Shown here one piece after another: positions 13,630 through 25,863 of a stretch of 64,000 bases of DNA. Origin of the DNA: Sipunculus nudus (taxonomy: Eukaryota > Annelida > Sipuncula > Golfingiida > Sipunculidae). A program made the translations under genes and the position numbers. The stretch covers positions 32,449,229-32,513,228 of the forward strand of contig CM049314.1 in assembly GCA_026874595.1 (NCBI GenBank), read 5' to 3'. Below the pieces are notes generated by a model. That model searched no databases. It worked only from the letters and a program-made list of their open reading frames with translations, and had not been told where the DNA came from. Each line of letters starts with the position of its first letter. The first letter of the stretch is position 1.

Positions 13630-14560
13630 AATAATTACATATAGTAATTACAAACTATATGCTCCCTTATAAAGAAGTGTTTAATATTCTTAAAAAAATT
13701 ATGTGTGCCGGTGATTTTATATTCATGGGAAACCTGTTCCAAAGCACAGGTCCACAGTTACAAAATCCCTATAATACTTCATTTTGATTTTGACACTTTC
13801 ATTGTAAAGAAGAACAAAAAAACTTGTATTACATGCGAATCTTTGCTCTTTTATTGAGAAATCACCATTCTGCATAGGGACATAGCCGACTGAGGGAGGG
13901 GAGGGAGCATGCCCCCCCCCCCCCCCCACTGGTTACGCCACTGCCTTAACATTAAAGTGCGTCCAACCTCACTTTTAGATTGACTTCGTGAAGATGTGGG
14001 CAGAATGGAGTTTTCTGTTACACCTGACGCGGAGCTCGCCTAGGCACTTAAAATTCATGAAGGACGGATAGGCCACGCTCCATTTAAACTTTATGTGGAC
14101 AGCACGTCGTTCCCAGGGATATTTTGAACCAAACTGTTCCAGAAATAGGTCAGGCATTAGGTGTTCAGGGGGCAACGGTGCCTTATCACGAAGCACTGCA
14201 CGACACCAAACAGCCTTATGGTCAGAATAAGATAAAAAAAAAAGAGAAAATGGACTGGTGGAAGATTACCCCAGATTCCGGGTTACCCTCGGGGATAGTC
14301 GGAACCTAATTTCAGTAATACCCCGCATTGTTCAGATTCCCCCCTCGTTGATTTTACTAAATAATAAATATTTATGCTTATAACTCATGGTATATCATTT
14401 TGATAAGAAAAAGATGAAAGATATGAGATTTAAATGATGGAGTCAATCTATAATAAATTCTCGCAAACCATTAATTATATTGTTAATTATTCACTAAAGC
14501 CCATCTTACATTACATGCAAACATAAAATATACAAAGGTTTTAACTAATTTGGGCAGCCA
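13630..14560. other. non-coding, no gene recognised
   Basis: Contains a C-run at about 13913-13927 and a dispersed-repeat copy at 14310-14380 related to 4445-4510. Open frames at 13723-13929 and 13975-14196 (minus) show no recognisable domain. Confidence 0.45.
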
Positions 14561-14673
14561 AGATGAACTAATTCCGGCCTATGCAGTGCGCGTGTACTTT
14601 CGGCTAAACTCGGCTGGTGAGCCTAGTCCTCACCTTTGGCCCATCTGGCTTTCGTGAGTATCATCTGAGTAAA

Positions 14674-15419
14674 ATGGCGGCAACCGGTGACGGAAACCAG
14701 TCTACTTGTTTGGCGACAAAATCTGCATCTCATGATGATGTGTTCCTAAGCAATGTGTCAGTGGCAGTGAATGACGCTGTAAAAGCCTCGGTGAGTGACT
14801 TGAGCACGGTACCAAACGGAAACAAGGGGAGGAAACCTCTAAAAATGTATCAGGGGCAACAATAGGAGAAGTTGTAGCGCAAGTGATGGCACAAGTTCAA
14901 CCTGTGCTTGTAGAGGCCGTCACCTCGTCTGCAGTTACAACCACTGCAAAACAGTTACTGTACGATATGAAACTTGATATAAAAAAAGAATTAGAAGAAA
15001 GCAGGAAGGAAGTTGTGGCACTGAGGAGAGAACTGCAAAAACAAAGGTTTGATTTTGATCGACTGGAACAGTACAGCAGGCGAGGTTCAATGGGGTGACT
15101 CAGTCGCCAGATGAAAATACGTATGACATTGTCATAAACTTGGCTATAGCAGCAGGAGTCACAATCAGGCCCGAGGATATCAGTGTCAGTCACAGATTAC
15201 CTGGCAGGGGAGAAAAACGACCATCATAGCCAGATTCGTGAGGAGAGCACTAGAACGACGCTGATGAAAAACAGAGGAAACATAGAGGGTAGGTTATTCT
15301 GCATCGTATCAGAAAACGGCGAGGACCAGAAGAAAATCATTGACTCACCAGAGGATCTCCTTCAAGTTGGCTGGAATAAAGAGAAGGTTATGGGACTGGG
15401 AATTTATTTGAATTGTTAG
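14674..15419 (+). pseudogene. LINE-A ORF1 remnant
   Basis: Starts at an ATG in good context ('aaaATGGCGG', 14674). It reads through three frames: 14674 to about 14850, then to 15098, then 15183-15419, so at least two indels are present. The middle segment (about 14955-15080) is a charged, leucine-heptad coiled coil that ends with the residues LEQYSRR, a motif typical of the junction between the coiled coil and the RRM-like domain in L1-type ORF1 proteins. The following segment still reads as 'ISVSHRLPGRGEKRP' in one frame. Such proteins bind the element RNA and act as chaperones in the particle. The identification rests on this motif and on position directly upstream of the endonuclease. Confidence 0.7.
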
Positions 15420-15558
15420 GACAGAACTGACCCCTGTGCTTCAAAGTTATCAAAATATACAATAGAATCTATGAAGTGTAGCATCTGAGAAAAGGTAAGA
15501 AAAAAAAACGCATATTATAAATTTTGATCATTGCTATGCACAAAAACAAAATATCGGA

Positions 15559-15904
15559 CTGTTAAAAATACTCAATTTGAATGTTTGTGGTTTGCAAAGT
15601 AAACTGAATTATGGGATTTTGGAACAGTATGTCCAACGTTTTGATCTTGTAGGCCTAACCGAAACTAAGACTGATACAGTTGATCATGATTGTATATCAA
15701 ACTTTGTACCAATAACAATGTCTAAAAAAATGCACAACCCATAGGTTTGGGGGTATTCATGGTATATTCATTCTGGTGAGAGATTAATATCGTAATTTTG
15801 TTCATGTTATTCATGACACATGTTCAAAAAGTGTTTTATGGGTCAAACTTGACAAAGAAGCGTTTGGTTCAGAGTGTATTATAGGTATTGTTTATCTACA
15901 TTCC
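15559..15904 (+). pseudogene. LINE-A AP endonuclease, N-terminal part
   Basis: Reads LLKILNLNVCGLQSKLN at 15559 on, then a TETK segment near 15658 holding the conserved catalytic glutamate of apurinic-type LINE endonucleases. Stops and a frameshift follow after about 15740. The reading frame is cut near 15904 ('IIGIVYLHS'-like strand) by the inverted-repeat insertion. The central part with the Gly-Asp-Phe-Asn motif is not visible, so a deletion accompanies the insertion. The endonuclease would nick the chromosomal target for target-primed reverse transcription. Confidence 0.7.
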
Positions 15905-16640
15905 AGTTTATGTGTATGCATTCCAGTTTTCGTCAGTCTGCAGGGTCAAAAACTGGAAGAAACTGTAGAAAACTTGAGGAAACCTGTTCAGTTGGGCCCA
16001 GTTGAGTTGAGTTGGGTCGCGTCGCAACGTGTATGCCGAGCTTTACACATAACGACCCGACTCAACTCAGCTGGATCGACGGCAGAGGCGGTACATTCAA
16101 ATCAACAAAAATGGAGACAAGCTTGTGACTTACGAAAGCAAAGTCATTAATACATCAATACATGTCATTTTATTTATCAGTATACATGTATGTATCTTTA
16201 TCTCGCCCTTTCAATTCTTCCCATCGCATTGCTGAATGATTTTAGTTTGATATAATTTAAGTCTATAAAATAGTATTCGATGTCCTGTGATTTACACTAT
16301 ATATCCTACATCCCTGAACATGAAGCATATTGATATTATACTGCCATTGTACTGGTGACATTGCCTATTCAGATGTATTCATATATAATGCGCGCATAGT
16401 GCTTATGTAATGTGATGTTGTCTTTCTTTGCACCATACGATTTTGGCCCAGAAGATCACATGACCGAGGTACTCATGTGATCAGAGACGTAGCTGTGATT
16501 GGTTGCTGACTGTCCTTCTGAACCACGATTTTTTCTGACACTGCAAGAAACGATAAACTGACGCCGACTGGTGCCGACTCTGGTTGTGTCGGGTCGTTTT
16601 TGCGCATACACTTTATGGACTTTATGGACTATGTTGTAAC
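15905..16640. mobile_element. inverted-repeat (MITE-like) insertion in LINE-A
   Basis: Sequence foreign to the LINE frame separates the two endonuclease halves. It contains an inverted repeat: 'gtgtatgc' (16029-16036) with 'aacgacccgac' (16051-16061) on the left, against 'gtcgggtcgtt' (16588-16598) with 'gcatacac' (16604-16611) on the right. A second inverted repeat, 'gttgagttgggtcg' against 'cgacccgactcaac', lies at 16004-16065. Boundaries are inferred from where the LINE frame stops and resumes. No coding capacity, superfamily unknown. Confidence 0.5.
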
Positions 16641-17240
16641 ATCACCTTGTTTATTTCCCAATATTTGAGGTTTTAAAATTGACATCCATGTTAAATTTTC
16701 ATCTGATGTACACAGTCCGGTATGCATCACACTGTCGATGGCAGACTCAAATTTTGACTTCTCAGATAAAGTCAACAGAAATAATGTGTGTGGCACATCT
16801 AATTACAGTGGAGAAAGAGAACAAAATACATCCATTATAATATCAAGGTGGCAAAATAATCTCACTGATCAATATAAGCAGGCGTTTGCTTCAGATTTTA
16901 TTGAAAGCTTAAAGTCTAAGCTAGAAAATACACATTCAGAATCATTGGACCAAAAATATATTGATGAACTAACAGCAGACACCTGTCATATTTTTTTAAA
17001 TCCAGCCAAAATTACTGGGATCACTAAATTTATACAAGTAAATGGACAAAAGACAAAAAAATAGAAAGAGTGGTCATAAACCATGGTTCAATAAAGACTG
17101 CGAAAACAAAAGAAGGGAGTATCTGCAAGTTAAGAACAGAAGTAAGGGTGCTAACTCACCAGATACTAAATTATTTATCAAATAGAAAACAAAAGAATAT
17201 AAAAATTTCATTAAGGGTATTTCAGAAAAATATTACAGAG
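16641..17240 (+). pseudogene. LINE-A endonuclease end and linker
   Basis: After the insertion, translation of about 16650-16740 gives the closing strand of the endonuclease with SDVHSPVCITL at about 16700-16733, equivalent to the SDH-type catalytic region with the usual histidine position shifted or altered. The frame then continues through 16738-17064 as the spacer that precedes RT in this group (W-Q-N-N-L near 16846). A frameshift near 17065 moves the frame, and 'KPWFNKDCENKRR' can be read at about 17080-17118, a well-conserved block between endonuclease and RT in many LINEs. Confidence 0.65.
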
Positions 17241-17242
17241 AA

Positions 17243-18951
17243 ATGCATAATCATTTGAGAAACCTCAAAGGCAATAATCCTAAAGAAAACTGGAAAACCA
17301 TTAACAGTGCTTCATGTTCCCAGAGAAAACCGAACAAAATTAATATAGAGACCTTCTCTGAGCACTTCAAAAACCTGAATCAGTATGCATCTGACAACAG
17401 AAACAGAGAGTCTAAACAATTTGACCCCAGAAAGATTAATCACTCAATTAATGAATTCATTAACGATGACTTTATAGTTGAAGAAGTGCAACTACCAATC
17501 CGCAAATTGGAAAACAACAAGGCCTGTAGCATTGATAATATTTTAAAGGAGCTCATTAAAAATTGTCCTAGCGATATAGTGTCCCTTATAGTCAGCTTGT
17601 TTAATATTATACTCCATACTGGCATGGTGCCAGACGACTGGTGTGTTGGGGTCATGCAGCCACTATACAAACACATAGGGTCTGTTAATGATCTTGATAA
17701 TTATCGGGGCATTACATTGGTTAGTTGTCCGGGCAGACTATTCACATCTACTATAAACTGTAGATTATCAAAATATATTGAACCATGTGGAATTACTGGT
17801 GATGAGCAAGCTGGTTTTAGAGAAAGCTATTCTTATCTTGATAATATTTTCACCCTGCACACTTTAATAGAGCTTTACTTACATAATAAAAAGAGAATCT
17901 ACTGTACATTTATTGATTATAAAAAAGCCTTTGATTTAATAGATAGATCATCTTAGTGTGTCAAGCTACTTAATAATGGTATTAACGGTAAAGTCATGAC
18001 TGTGATCTACAATATGTACAGTAATGCCAAATCATGTGTAAAAAAGGGAAAAAGGTTGTCTTCTTTTTTCCACTTGTAATACTGGAGTACGTCAAGGTGA
18101 AAACCTTTCACCACTATTATTTGCTATGTATTTTAATGATTTTGAGTATTTCATAAGCCGCAGTTATAAAGGTTTGGATTACTTAGGGAATACTATCAGA
18201 CACAAGCTGAGTGATGATGATACAGAATTATATCTAAGAATGTATGTTCTGCTGTATGCCGATGATAACATTGTAATTTGTAATGGCCGAGACTGCAGAG
18301 GAGCTTCAGACTGCCTTGAATGCTGTGTATGAATATTGTGAGAAATGGGAGCTCCGTGTAAACACCAATAAAACGAAGGTGGTAATATTTTCAAGGGGTA
18401 AGATTAGATCTTCATCATCCTTTCTCTTTGGGAAAGAAATACTTGAGGTAGTAGATGATTATGTTTATCTGGGCACAACCTTCAATTACAATGGTCTATA
18501 CAACAAGGCTATAAGCAAACAGGTCAGTAAAGCCAAGCTAGCCATGTTATGTCTAAACTCAAAAGCACGTAAATTGAGACTTACAGTTGACATCAGCTGT
18601 GAATTATTTGATAGCCACGTCACCCCTTTACTGTTATATGGATCTGAGATATGGGCTTTTCAGAAAATGAGTCGCATCGAAATATTTGAAAGAAATTTCT
18701 TTAAGAATCTACTGAAAGTAGAATTACTGTTAAAATATTATTATTATTATTTTATTATTATTATTATTCACACAATTCCACCATTTTGTATTAATGTTCT
18801 GTGTAACAGCTATGTACCACAAAGAAAAAAAAGGGTATTTAGACACTTGTATCTTTGTCATAAATACAGTTTTTTTTTTGTCATAAATACAGTTTTATTT
18901 TTGTCATTATACCAATTTAAATTCATATTGAATTGTATTGTAAAATGTTGA
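17243..18951 (+). pseudogene. LINE-A reverse transcriptase (broken)
   Basis: Frame 1 (17243-17956) carries the early RT blocks: NNKACSIDNIL near 17512, DNYRGITL near 17695, DEQAGFRE near 17803 and motif A FIDYKKAFD at about 17909. A stop at 17954-17956 interrupts it. Frame 2 (18126-18332) resumes after a GVRQGENLSPLL block near 18090 and contains the catalytic YADD at 18255-18266. Frame 3 (18283-18735) holds the thumb and downstream YLGTTFNYNGLYNKA block. After about 18735 the protein is lost in a TTA repeat, so the C-terminal domain is deleted. The catalytic aspartates themselves are preserved; the enzyme is dead because of the stop and shifts. Confidence 0.85.
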
Positions 18952-19199
18952 TACACCAGTCAATATTTGAATATATCTCGTTATTGGCTGTAATTTTAAA
19001 CTTTTATCACATGGTACCACTATCTCATGTATTGTTTCATGTACATTGCCGTGTCATTTATGTATCATACCACATTGCATTGTCATTTTCCATGTATAGT
19101 GACTTTATAATACAGATGTACAAAACTCTGTATACCTCAAAAGGGGTCTTTGAGTTGAATAAATTATTATTATTATTAGTAGTAGTAGTAGTAGTAGTC

Positions 19200-22100
19200 T
19201 GCTCTCAGCCTACCGCTGCATGGAGACTAAGCATGCAGTTGCCTGTAACATCTAAAAGGAAATATTTTGACAACAATAGCCCTATTGAGACTTTGACACG
19301 CCGTTGGGTCGCCATAATTTAGAGATTAGACAAATCTAAGTTTCCTTTTAAGAAATTATACGAATTTTAAGCAAATTACGGGAGATTACGGGAAAAACGA
19401 TGTCTCTGCCCTCATTTTTTTTCCACAGCGCGACCTTAAACAAGAAAGACCACGTCCCATTCATATAATCTGTCCTCACAGTTACTCTATAGAGGGATTG
19501 TCCAGGTCAATATTGTAATTGCTGTAATTTAATGCATTCTTTTACGGGGTTTTTCCAAACTTTCAATATGCATTGATTGCATGGTACAATGAAACCTTCA
19601 CAACGATAATGCCCTTGGTAATACATACTTTTATGATATACTAGTAATTACTGAAAAGCAATTCACAGTTCTCTAGAAATTGGAAATTATTATACCAAAA
19701 AATACTGAGCCTGGCTGAATATCTGGATTGATTATACAAATGTACAAGACTGTACAATAACGGTTGATTGCTACCCCTAACCCCTCAATCCCGTCGTGTG
19801 TCTGCAGTTTGAACGACTTACGTTCGTGGGTCTCCGGGGTCCGGTTATCTCGAAAGACACTTGCACTGTCGTGTATTAGTGCCGGTACCCTGCATTCCTT
19901 CCCTCAAACAAATGAGGCCAAGATAGCAACTTAAAGGCGGACTGCCTGTCTGCGAGACCAGACAGGCGAACCCAATTTATTGTATTAGCCATCATTTCCT
20001 ATATAACAGTCACTTGTGCTTTTTCCCCTTGTATATTGGTCCTTACCAAGACAACAGGAACACGAGGATCCAGGGCACATATTTCTTCCATGCCTTGTAT
20101 TTGTCTAGGTTTCCGACTACAAGGGTAGTTTGAAAACATAAACCACATTAAAATTCCGATAACGTTTCTGGTAAAACTCCATTTCAAGACAAAGAGATAC
20201 TAGAAGCTGAAGCACGATTTGCATTAAAGTAACAAACGCAGAATTTTTGTGTACTAGCATTCTGTTTCAAAATTGGACATTTAAATATTGTGGATTTCAG
20301 CTACAATTGTATGTAGAATAATTCAGGTCAAACAATTAAAATTTTTTTTGTGTTTTTTATAGTTTGTTTTTTTATTATGATAAATATAGGATTAAGTTGC
20401 AAGCTCATGTGACATGCATCCTTTTTCTTACATGCTGCATGTCCCATTTTCATTGTCCACTGCCATTGTTGCGAGCACTCTATGATGGTAATGATACATA
20501 TCGAGGGATAATATTGAGGGGGCGTGCGCCCCCTTTTTCTCAACCAAAAAGATATGAGAAATAAAAATAAAAGATCAGTACCTAATACCGATCCCGCCCT
20601 TGTGTTCCTCATTTTATGTCTGGATGCGAGTGTTGTGTAAAGTCTGCTTAAAACTCTAAAAAAACTCATTTTATTCCTTGGTGTATATCAGGATATGACA
20701 TTATCACTTTACATTAGCAGCTAGAGCAATTATCAAAGTGGGCAAAGCCGTTTAAATGTGGATTAAAGTGACCGTTAACCTACAAGTACTATGATAACAA
20801 AAGGCCAAGCAGAATCTTATCACAAACACACACACACAAACAAACGAACAGATATGAACTCATACCCTCCTGGCGGAGGCAATAAGCATATTACTTTTAG
20901 TAATAATCAATATCATAATGTTGGATTTAACGAACGGATTTCGTTAAAATAAGTATCGTTGTGTCCCAGGATGAAAAGAAAATCATTAAACCCACGTGGG
21001 GAATTCAGCTTCTCAGTTCAATTAGGTTGAAAGATGTCGTGTGTTCATGTAAGAACCTTGATTTTATCCTGCAAGTGGCAGACATGGGATAGATTCAAGG
21101 CTGGCTGGACAATGTTATACATATCATGCCGAGATTAAAGCCCCGCAAGGTCCTTACTGCTCAATCCATCATCCGCTCACGACGATGTTTGCTCTCTAAT
21201 TATCCGCCGGACATCCTATACCCTGGGTAATGAGGGAACGTTTAATCCCGACGGGCTTACCCTTGCAATACATCGCGAGATCGCCATGATTACAATATAT
21301 CTAAGCAGTATTTTGACAGAAAATCATGTTGCTTTAAATTATCTTATGTTTGTTGTTATAAATAGTTAATAATCCTTTAGTTTTTCAACAAAAGTAAATT
21401 AAGTAATAAAATATTATAGATGAGATGTAGCCTCTACTGCCCCTGCAACTGAGCGATTATGCAGAATAGACTATGTAGACTAAATATTTTGCCCAATGAA
21501 AGTCAGCCATATTGCACATCTAGCGCAAACAGCAAATGAATGACGAAAGAAAAAAAGAGAAAATTTGAAAAATTGGTTTCACACAAAAATATTTTATCCA
21601 AATATGGAAAGAGAAATAAACACATCAGCTCCTATACGCCTCCTCTTTCTAGTAAGGCTTAAAAAATATATTATTTTTCTGTGTGAAGATACATATTAAA
21701 GGACACATACGCAGCTTCACGTTAGCGATTTAGTTAGAGCGCTGATACTATAACTTTAAGCTTTAGGCGGTAGAAGACTCGGACACCGTGGAGTGATTCA
21801 TTCAGCTATCTTGTCATTGGAGATACGAGTGTATAAATAGGCATTATTGATGCACATTCAGATTATTCATCATGATACATTAATTTGACGCTTAAGTGAA
21901 TAAACCCATGAACAGAATTAAAGTTACCTTTTAATAAGAAATTTATATAATTCTAGTCGTATATGTACATAGTAAACTTGTTATATTTCGTTGACAGCTG
22001 TTTACGTCGGGTTGCTTGAGACACAAAGAAATACCACTCACTTGACCTGTCTTTGTTCCAAATATACTTAACGCCAAATGCCACTTATTAAAACTGTCTA

Positions 22101-23690
22101 CCAATACATCGGCAACATAAAAGAAAGGGGAACAAATATATTGTACACATAGAATTAATAGAAATGCATTTATTTAGGCATTGCTTAGATTGCAATATGA
22201 TAAACGGAACCTTCACTGATGGCTGATATCAAAATCCCTAAATAATCTGCAAAACACTTTTGACTGATAACTCATTTTAAATACTTATTTTCCTTTAGCA
22301 GATAGGAGTCATATTCGTTCTACCTGAACGTATTTTCAGGAAATCCTTCAAAAAATCACTTATCCAACATCAACAGGCATTTCTTTTTTTCAAATGTCTG
22401 AATTGTACATGGCTAAGCATTTTACCGATAATATATGGTGAAAAAATGAACAGACATTTGGTCATGCTCGCAATTTGTGGCGTTAGCCTTGATATATTTT
22501 CTTGTTATTGTTTATTTCGTTCAGTCAAGCAAACAATGGCGCCGGAAAGCATTACCGCCTAAGTCTTATCAGCCTGGCCTCAGGCAGCTGGCACAGTTCA
22601 CGCAGCGTCCATAAACGTCTACAGGCTGCAGGAGAACTAATTTAGTCTCCCCGAGGATTCATGCATGAAAAACTTCATATTTTACCAGAAACTTGATAGC
22701 GTGAAGGATAATGCTCAGACATCTTGTCTTCAGAGATCGTTTGTAACGGTCCAGATAGGACAGATTGCGAAGTGCTCCAGGCAATATAATAACTGCATGA
22801 GTTCACCCTCCACGCAAATAGGATTTCTTGTTTGCGCCAAATTACTTGATCTTCATTTCTCTTGATAAATCACGCATCTGTTTGATATGTTTGTTGAAGG
22901 ACCTGCAAGTTTAGCATCACTGCACATGAATCAATTTGTTTAAAAGTCTGCCACTCTCCGCATGTAATCTACCATCTTTTGTTTCGATCAGTTTTATATT
23001 TTATTATAAAACAGAGAAAATTTGTAGGTTTATGCATAGCAAACTGTCACATAAATTAAGAATATAAATATCTAAATTACTTAAAATTACATAAAATGAT
23101 TAAATCATAAGAAATCCCTTTGAATAGTTTATAGGAGTAAATTGCTTTCCACCAAAAAATGGTATATAAACCTTAAATTATCAAGAAAAGGCGAAAGTCA
23201 ACCATTGTGTCCTGATTGTTTTAATGTGAATATCTCAAGATGGGTCAATTGAAACAAAATGGACAGATTTTCTTTATTATAAATTTGCATTCATTTAGTC
23301 TTGTTTTGTATTGATATAAGGTGAGAAACGTTTACAAAAAGACTTAGTACAAATTCTTGTGAAATCATAATATAATTAATTCTGAATTTAAAAATACTTA
23401 CAATATGAATTTTCCCTGGAACAATTATAAAAGGTAGCCACACAAGGATCATATTGCAAAGCATGTATTATTTTCTGAATATTCGTGTCGGAGGTAACCG
23501 CCTCTATTTTATAATGCTATCCTAACTAAGTAAATGTACATCTGAAGTTTCCATCCCGGTGTCGGACTACCTTACAAAACAGTATCAAACGCGTCCTCTC
23601 ATGCTATATCCTGGTGTTAACCAGGCCTGATCACTACTGCACCTACGGGCCCTTGATGTGTAATCGTCCACATTGCTCTATCATATCTAT
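19200..23690. other. non-coding, no gene recognised
   Basis: Nothing assignable. A partial copy of the 1621-2005 MITE (CA-rich tract plus right end 'tggcggaggc') lies at about 20810-20880. Positions 21130-21290 and 22530-22660 are GC-richer, non-repetitive islands that stand out from the AT-rich background and could be regulatory elements of a neighbouring gene; that is speculation. The open frames at 20328-20669 and 20364-20564 show no domain. Confidence 0.45.
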
Positions 23691-23722
23691 TTATTTATTT
23701 ATTTATCTATTTATAACATGCT
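23691..23722. repeat. (TTTA)n-like microsatellite
   Basis: Interrupted TTTA/TCTA tetranucleotide tract. Confidence 0.7.
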
Positions 23723-23759
23723 ATATATGTTATTAGTCATACATTTGCCTGCTGTAAGT

Positions 23760-23905
23760 TCCCATTCACTCCTGGGTGAAAGGGCTCACCCTTGTGGTTA
23801 AAACATTGGCCAGGGGTCCTAGCGCTGAAGGCGGTCTGAATGGGAGGCGAAACCATTGGGCTCACAAGTCCAGCGCCGTAACCATTACGCCACCACTCTC
23901 CAATT
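23760..23905 (-). mobile_element. tRNA-derived SINE-like fragment
   Basis: On the minus strand an A-box-like TGGCGTAATGG (complement of 23882-23892) is followed about 30 bases later by a B-box-like GGTTTCGCCTCCC (complement of 23842-23854). This spacing and order match an internal RNA polymerase III promoter of tRNA type. The sequence does not close into a clean cloverleaf and runs on as unrelated sequence, so it is a SINE head rather than a tRNA gene. No poly(A) or target duplication located. Confidence 0.5.
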
Positions 23906-24868
23906 TTGTGTGCACATAATACTCCTGACGGTGATAAAATAATAACAATTTGGATACGGAGCGTTCGTTTGCTTCTGTGAAATTTTGTAATTATATCTGG
24001 AGAAACATGGGGAATGCAAGTTTCAAGATTGACAAGGATTAATTCGGGAATGTGATGTAGTTTAACATCTTACGGTTTTGGGATGAACTCCTTGGCATTG
24101 AGGTCAACATTAACTTTATATAGATATTAAGGTATATATATTGTACTTGTATCACGTGGAGGAACTTTTATTTCTTATAAACTGCAGACCACCCACCTGC
24201 TTTGCGAGGCATGATGAACCGAGTTGTAGTGCAATGTTTTGGATGATTGATCTTAAATAAGCCATCCACGTTAAGGGTTTTATTTATCTTCAAAGGGACT
24301 TCCAGGTTCTTTTTTAAGAATCTTTTTCTCTGCCAGTCTGGCTTGGTTAAATAATATGCTTTCAATATTTGCATATATATTTGATTATCGGGTGAAACGC
24401 CCGGGAAATGACGACAGAAATATGAAATTATAATTATATCTTAATTCTGTGGCCTCTCCTATATATTTGGATAAAGGTCACGGTAACCTGCCAACTGGGA
24501 ACTAAAAAATTGGAGATATACTGGAAAGTTTACGTGAATGAACAATTGCCTACTGTAGCCTTTTTTTAAAGTAACTGCATGCAAAGATTCTGCTAAAACA
24601 GCCACAATGTATGATGCTTATAGGGTTTTTTATACTGGAACTTTTCATATAGTTTATTCACTCAGGGAGCTAACACTGTTAACCTGGATAATCGTTGCCG
24701 TTATGACTTATAGGAATCTAATGTGGTGGTATGAGTTTCCATTCAATGCGAATAATTTATTTGTTTCATGAAATACGGCAGGTTTTTCTCCTACGTATTC
24801 CTCGTTTTATATTCTTTTGGGAGTCTGCTTCACGGGCGGCCAGTTCTTTTAGCCCGCGCTACAACATG
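23906..24868. other. non-coding, no gene recognised
   Basis: AT-rich. The minus-strand frame at 24168-24374 shows no recognisable domain. I see nothing else in it. Confidence 0.45.
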
Positions 24869-24985
24869 CTTGATAGTTCGAATAAATTCTCGATCGTTCG
24901 GATAAATACTTGATAGTACGGATAAATGCATGGTGGTTCGGATAAATGCATGATATTCAGGATATATGCATGATAGTTTGGATAA
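24869..24985. repeat. 20-bp minisatellite, six units
   Basis: Six units of exactly 20 bp resembling 'tgatagttcggataaatgca' run from about 24871 to 24990; the last one merges with the end of the neighbouring LTR ('ggataacgg'). Units are about 70-90 percent alike. Confidence 0.85.
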
Positions 24986-25806
24986 CGGAACCTAATATCA
25001 ACAGATCACGTAGTCGTGACGAGCATAAATTTTGTTATGGAGATAAAAAAAATCAGATTCTGTAAAACTAGGCAGCGTGAGCGGTCTAGGGGAATGAATA
25101 AAAAAGTCAGTAAAGTAGTATTTTGTAACAAAAAATAATAATTTATTCTTAAAAACACCCTAACATTACAATACACTAAATCAATACAATAACACAGTAT
25201 AACAACAATACAACAGCAAACCAATATAATTACACAGTATAATAAATAAAGTGAACAGTACCTTGATACCACTAATGTCACAGCGACAATAAGTCCCTTA
25301 AAGCATATAATCCAGATGAACAGTTCACATAAATCTTCTCAGAGAACACAGTCCAATTCAATCACAAAATCATTCTGTTGTAATCCAAAAGTGAAACTCT
25401 TGCAATAATCCCGAAAGCAAACCGGAGACAGGCCGCACCAAATCCGCACAGAGTTCGCAGAATTCCTGAAACCACTGCAATTACCGGATAGGCCCAAAAC
25501 TAACCCACACTCTTCCGTGTCCGCCGGAACATTTTTCTCTCCTCTCTCTCGGCTCTAAACACAGCCCCTTATATATAACTTTTCACCTCAAGCCAAAAAC
25601 TTTCCATTTCATGAACAATCCAAAAGAACCCAACAATACATAATACACACGCCAAAAGAACATACTAGAACAAAGAATGTTGTGTTTCTACACGTCATAC
25701 CACACACGTGGGCCGGGCTAGCTCGCGCGTCTCCCATGGCAACGGAAAATGCTAGCGCTACACAGATACATGCAAGACTGCTGCGCACACCACAAGAGAT
25801 ACCTGT

Positions 25807-25810
<4 letters not shown>
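24981..25810 (-). repeat. solo LTR of the Ty3/gypsy-type family, copy 1
   Basis: The reverse complement starts TGTTACAGG (25810) and matches the 3' LTR at 61622-63034 through its length, without that copy's 574-bp insertion. Promoter parts are visible: a TATATATA box at about 25569-25578 (minus) followed by a 'gccgagagagaggagag' block, and an AATAAA at 25142-25147 (minus). Length is about 830 bp. The distal end reads GTTATC where the family has GTAACA and abuts a 20-bp minisatellite, and there is no matching target duplication, so this end is eroded or truncated. The other flank is a (TA)n tract. No internal region is attached, hence a solo LTR. Confidence 0.85.

Positions 25811-25861
<51 letters not shown>
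25811..25861. repeat. (TA)n microsatellite beside the LTR
   Basis: About 50 bp of TA dinucleotides immediately adjacent to the start of the LTR. The open frames of alternating Tyr-Ile over this tract are artefacts. Confidence 0.95.

Positions 25862-25863
<2 letters not shown>

Larger units (their letters stand above)
14561..19199 (+). mobile_element. LINE-A, old degenerate non-LTR retrotransposon
   Basis: A near full-length but broken LINE in plus orientation: ORF1 remnant (14674-15419), AP-type endonuclease N-terminus (15559-15904), an inserted inverted-repeat sequence (about 15905-16640), endonuclease end plus linker (16641-17240), reverse transcriptase (17243-18735), then a 3' untranslated part ending with AATAAA (19158-19163) and a TTA/GTA trinucleotide tail at 19164-19199. 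The end on a trinucleotide repeat rather than poly(A) separates it from L1-type LINE-B further on. Several frameshifts and stops show that it is long dead. I do not assign the clade. The 5' boundary is approximate and I found no target duplication. Confidence 0.85.

Noticed and set aside
24869-24990. CRISPR-like array
   Set aside because: Units are contiguous 20-bp tandem repeats without spacers, in eukaryotic DNA.
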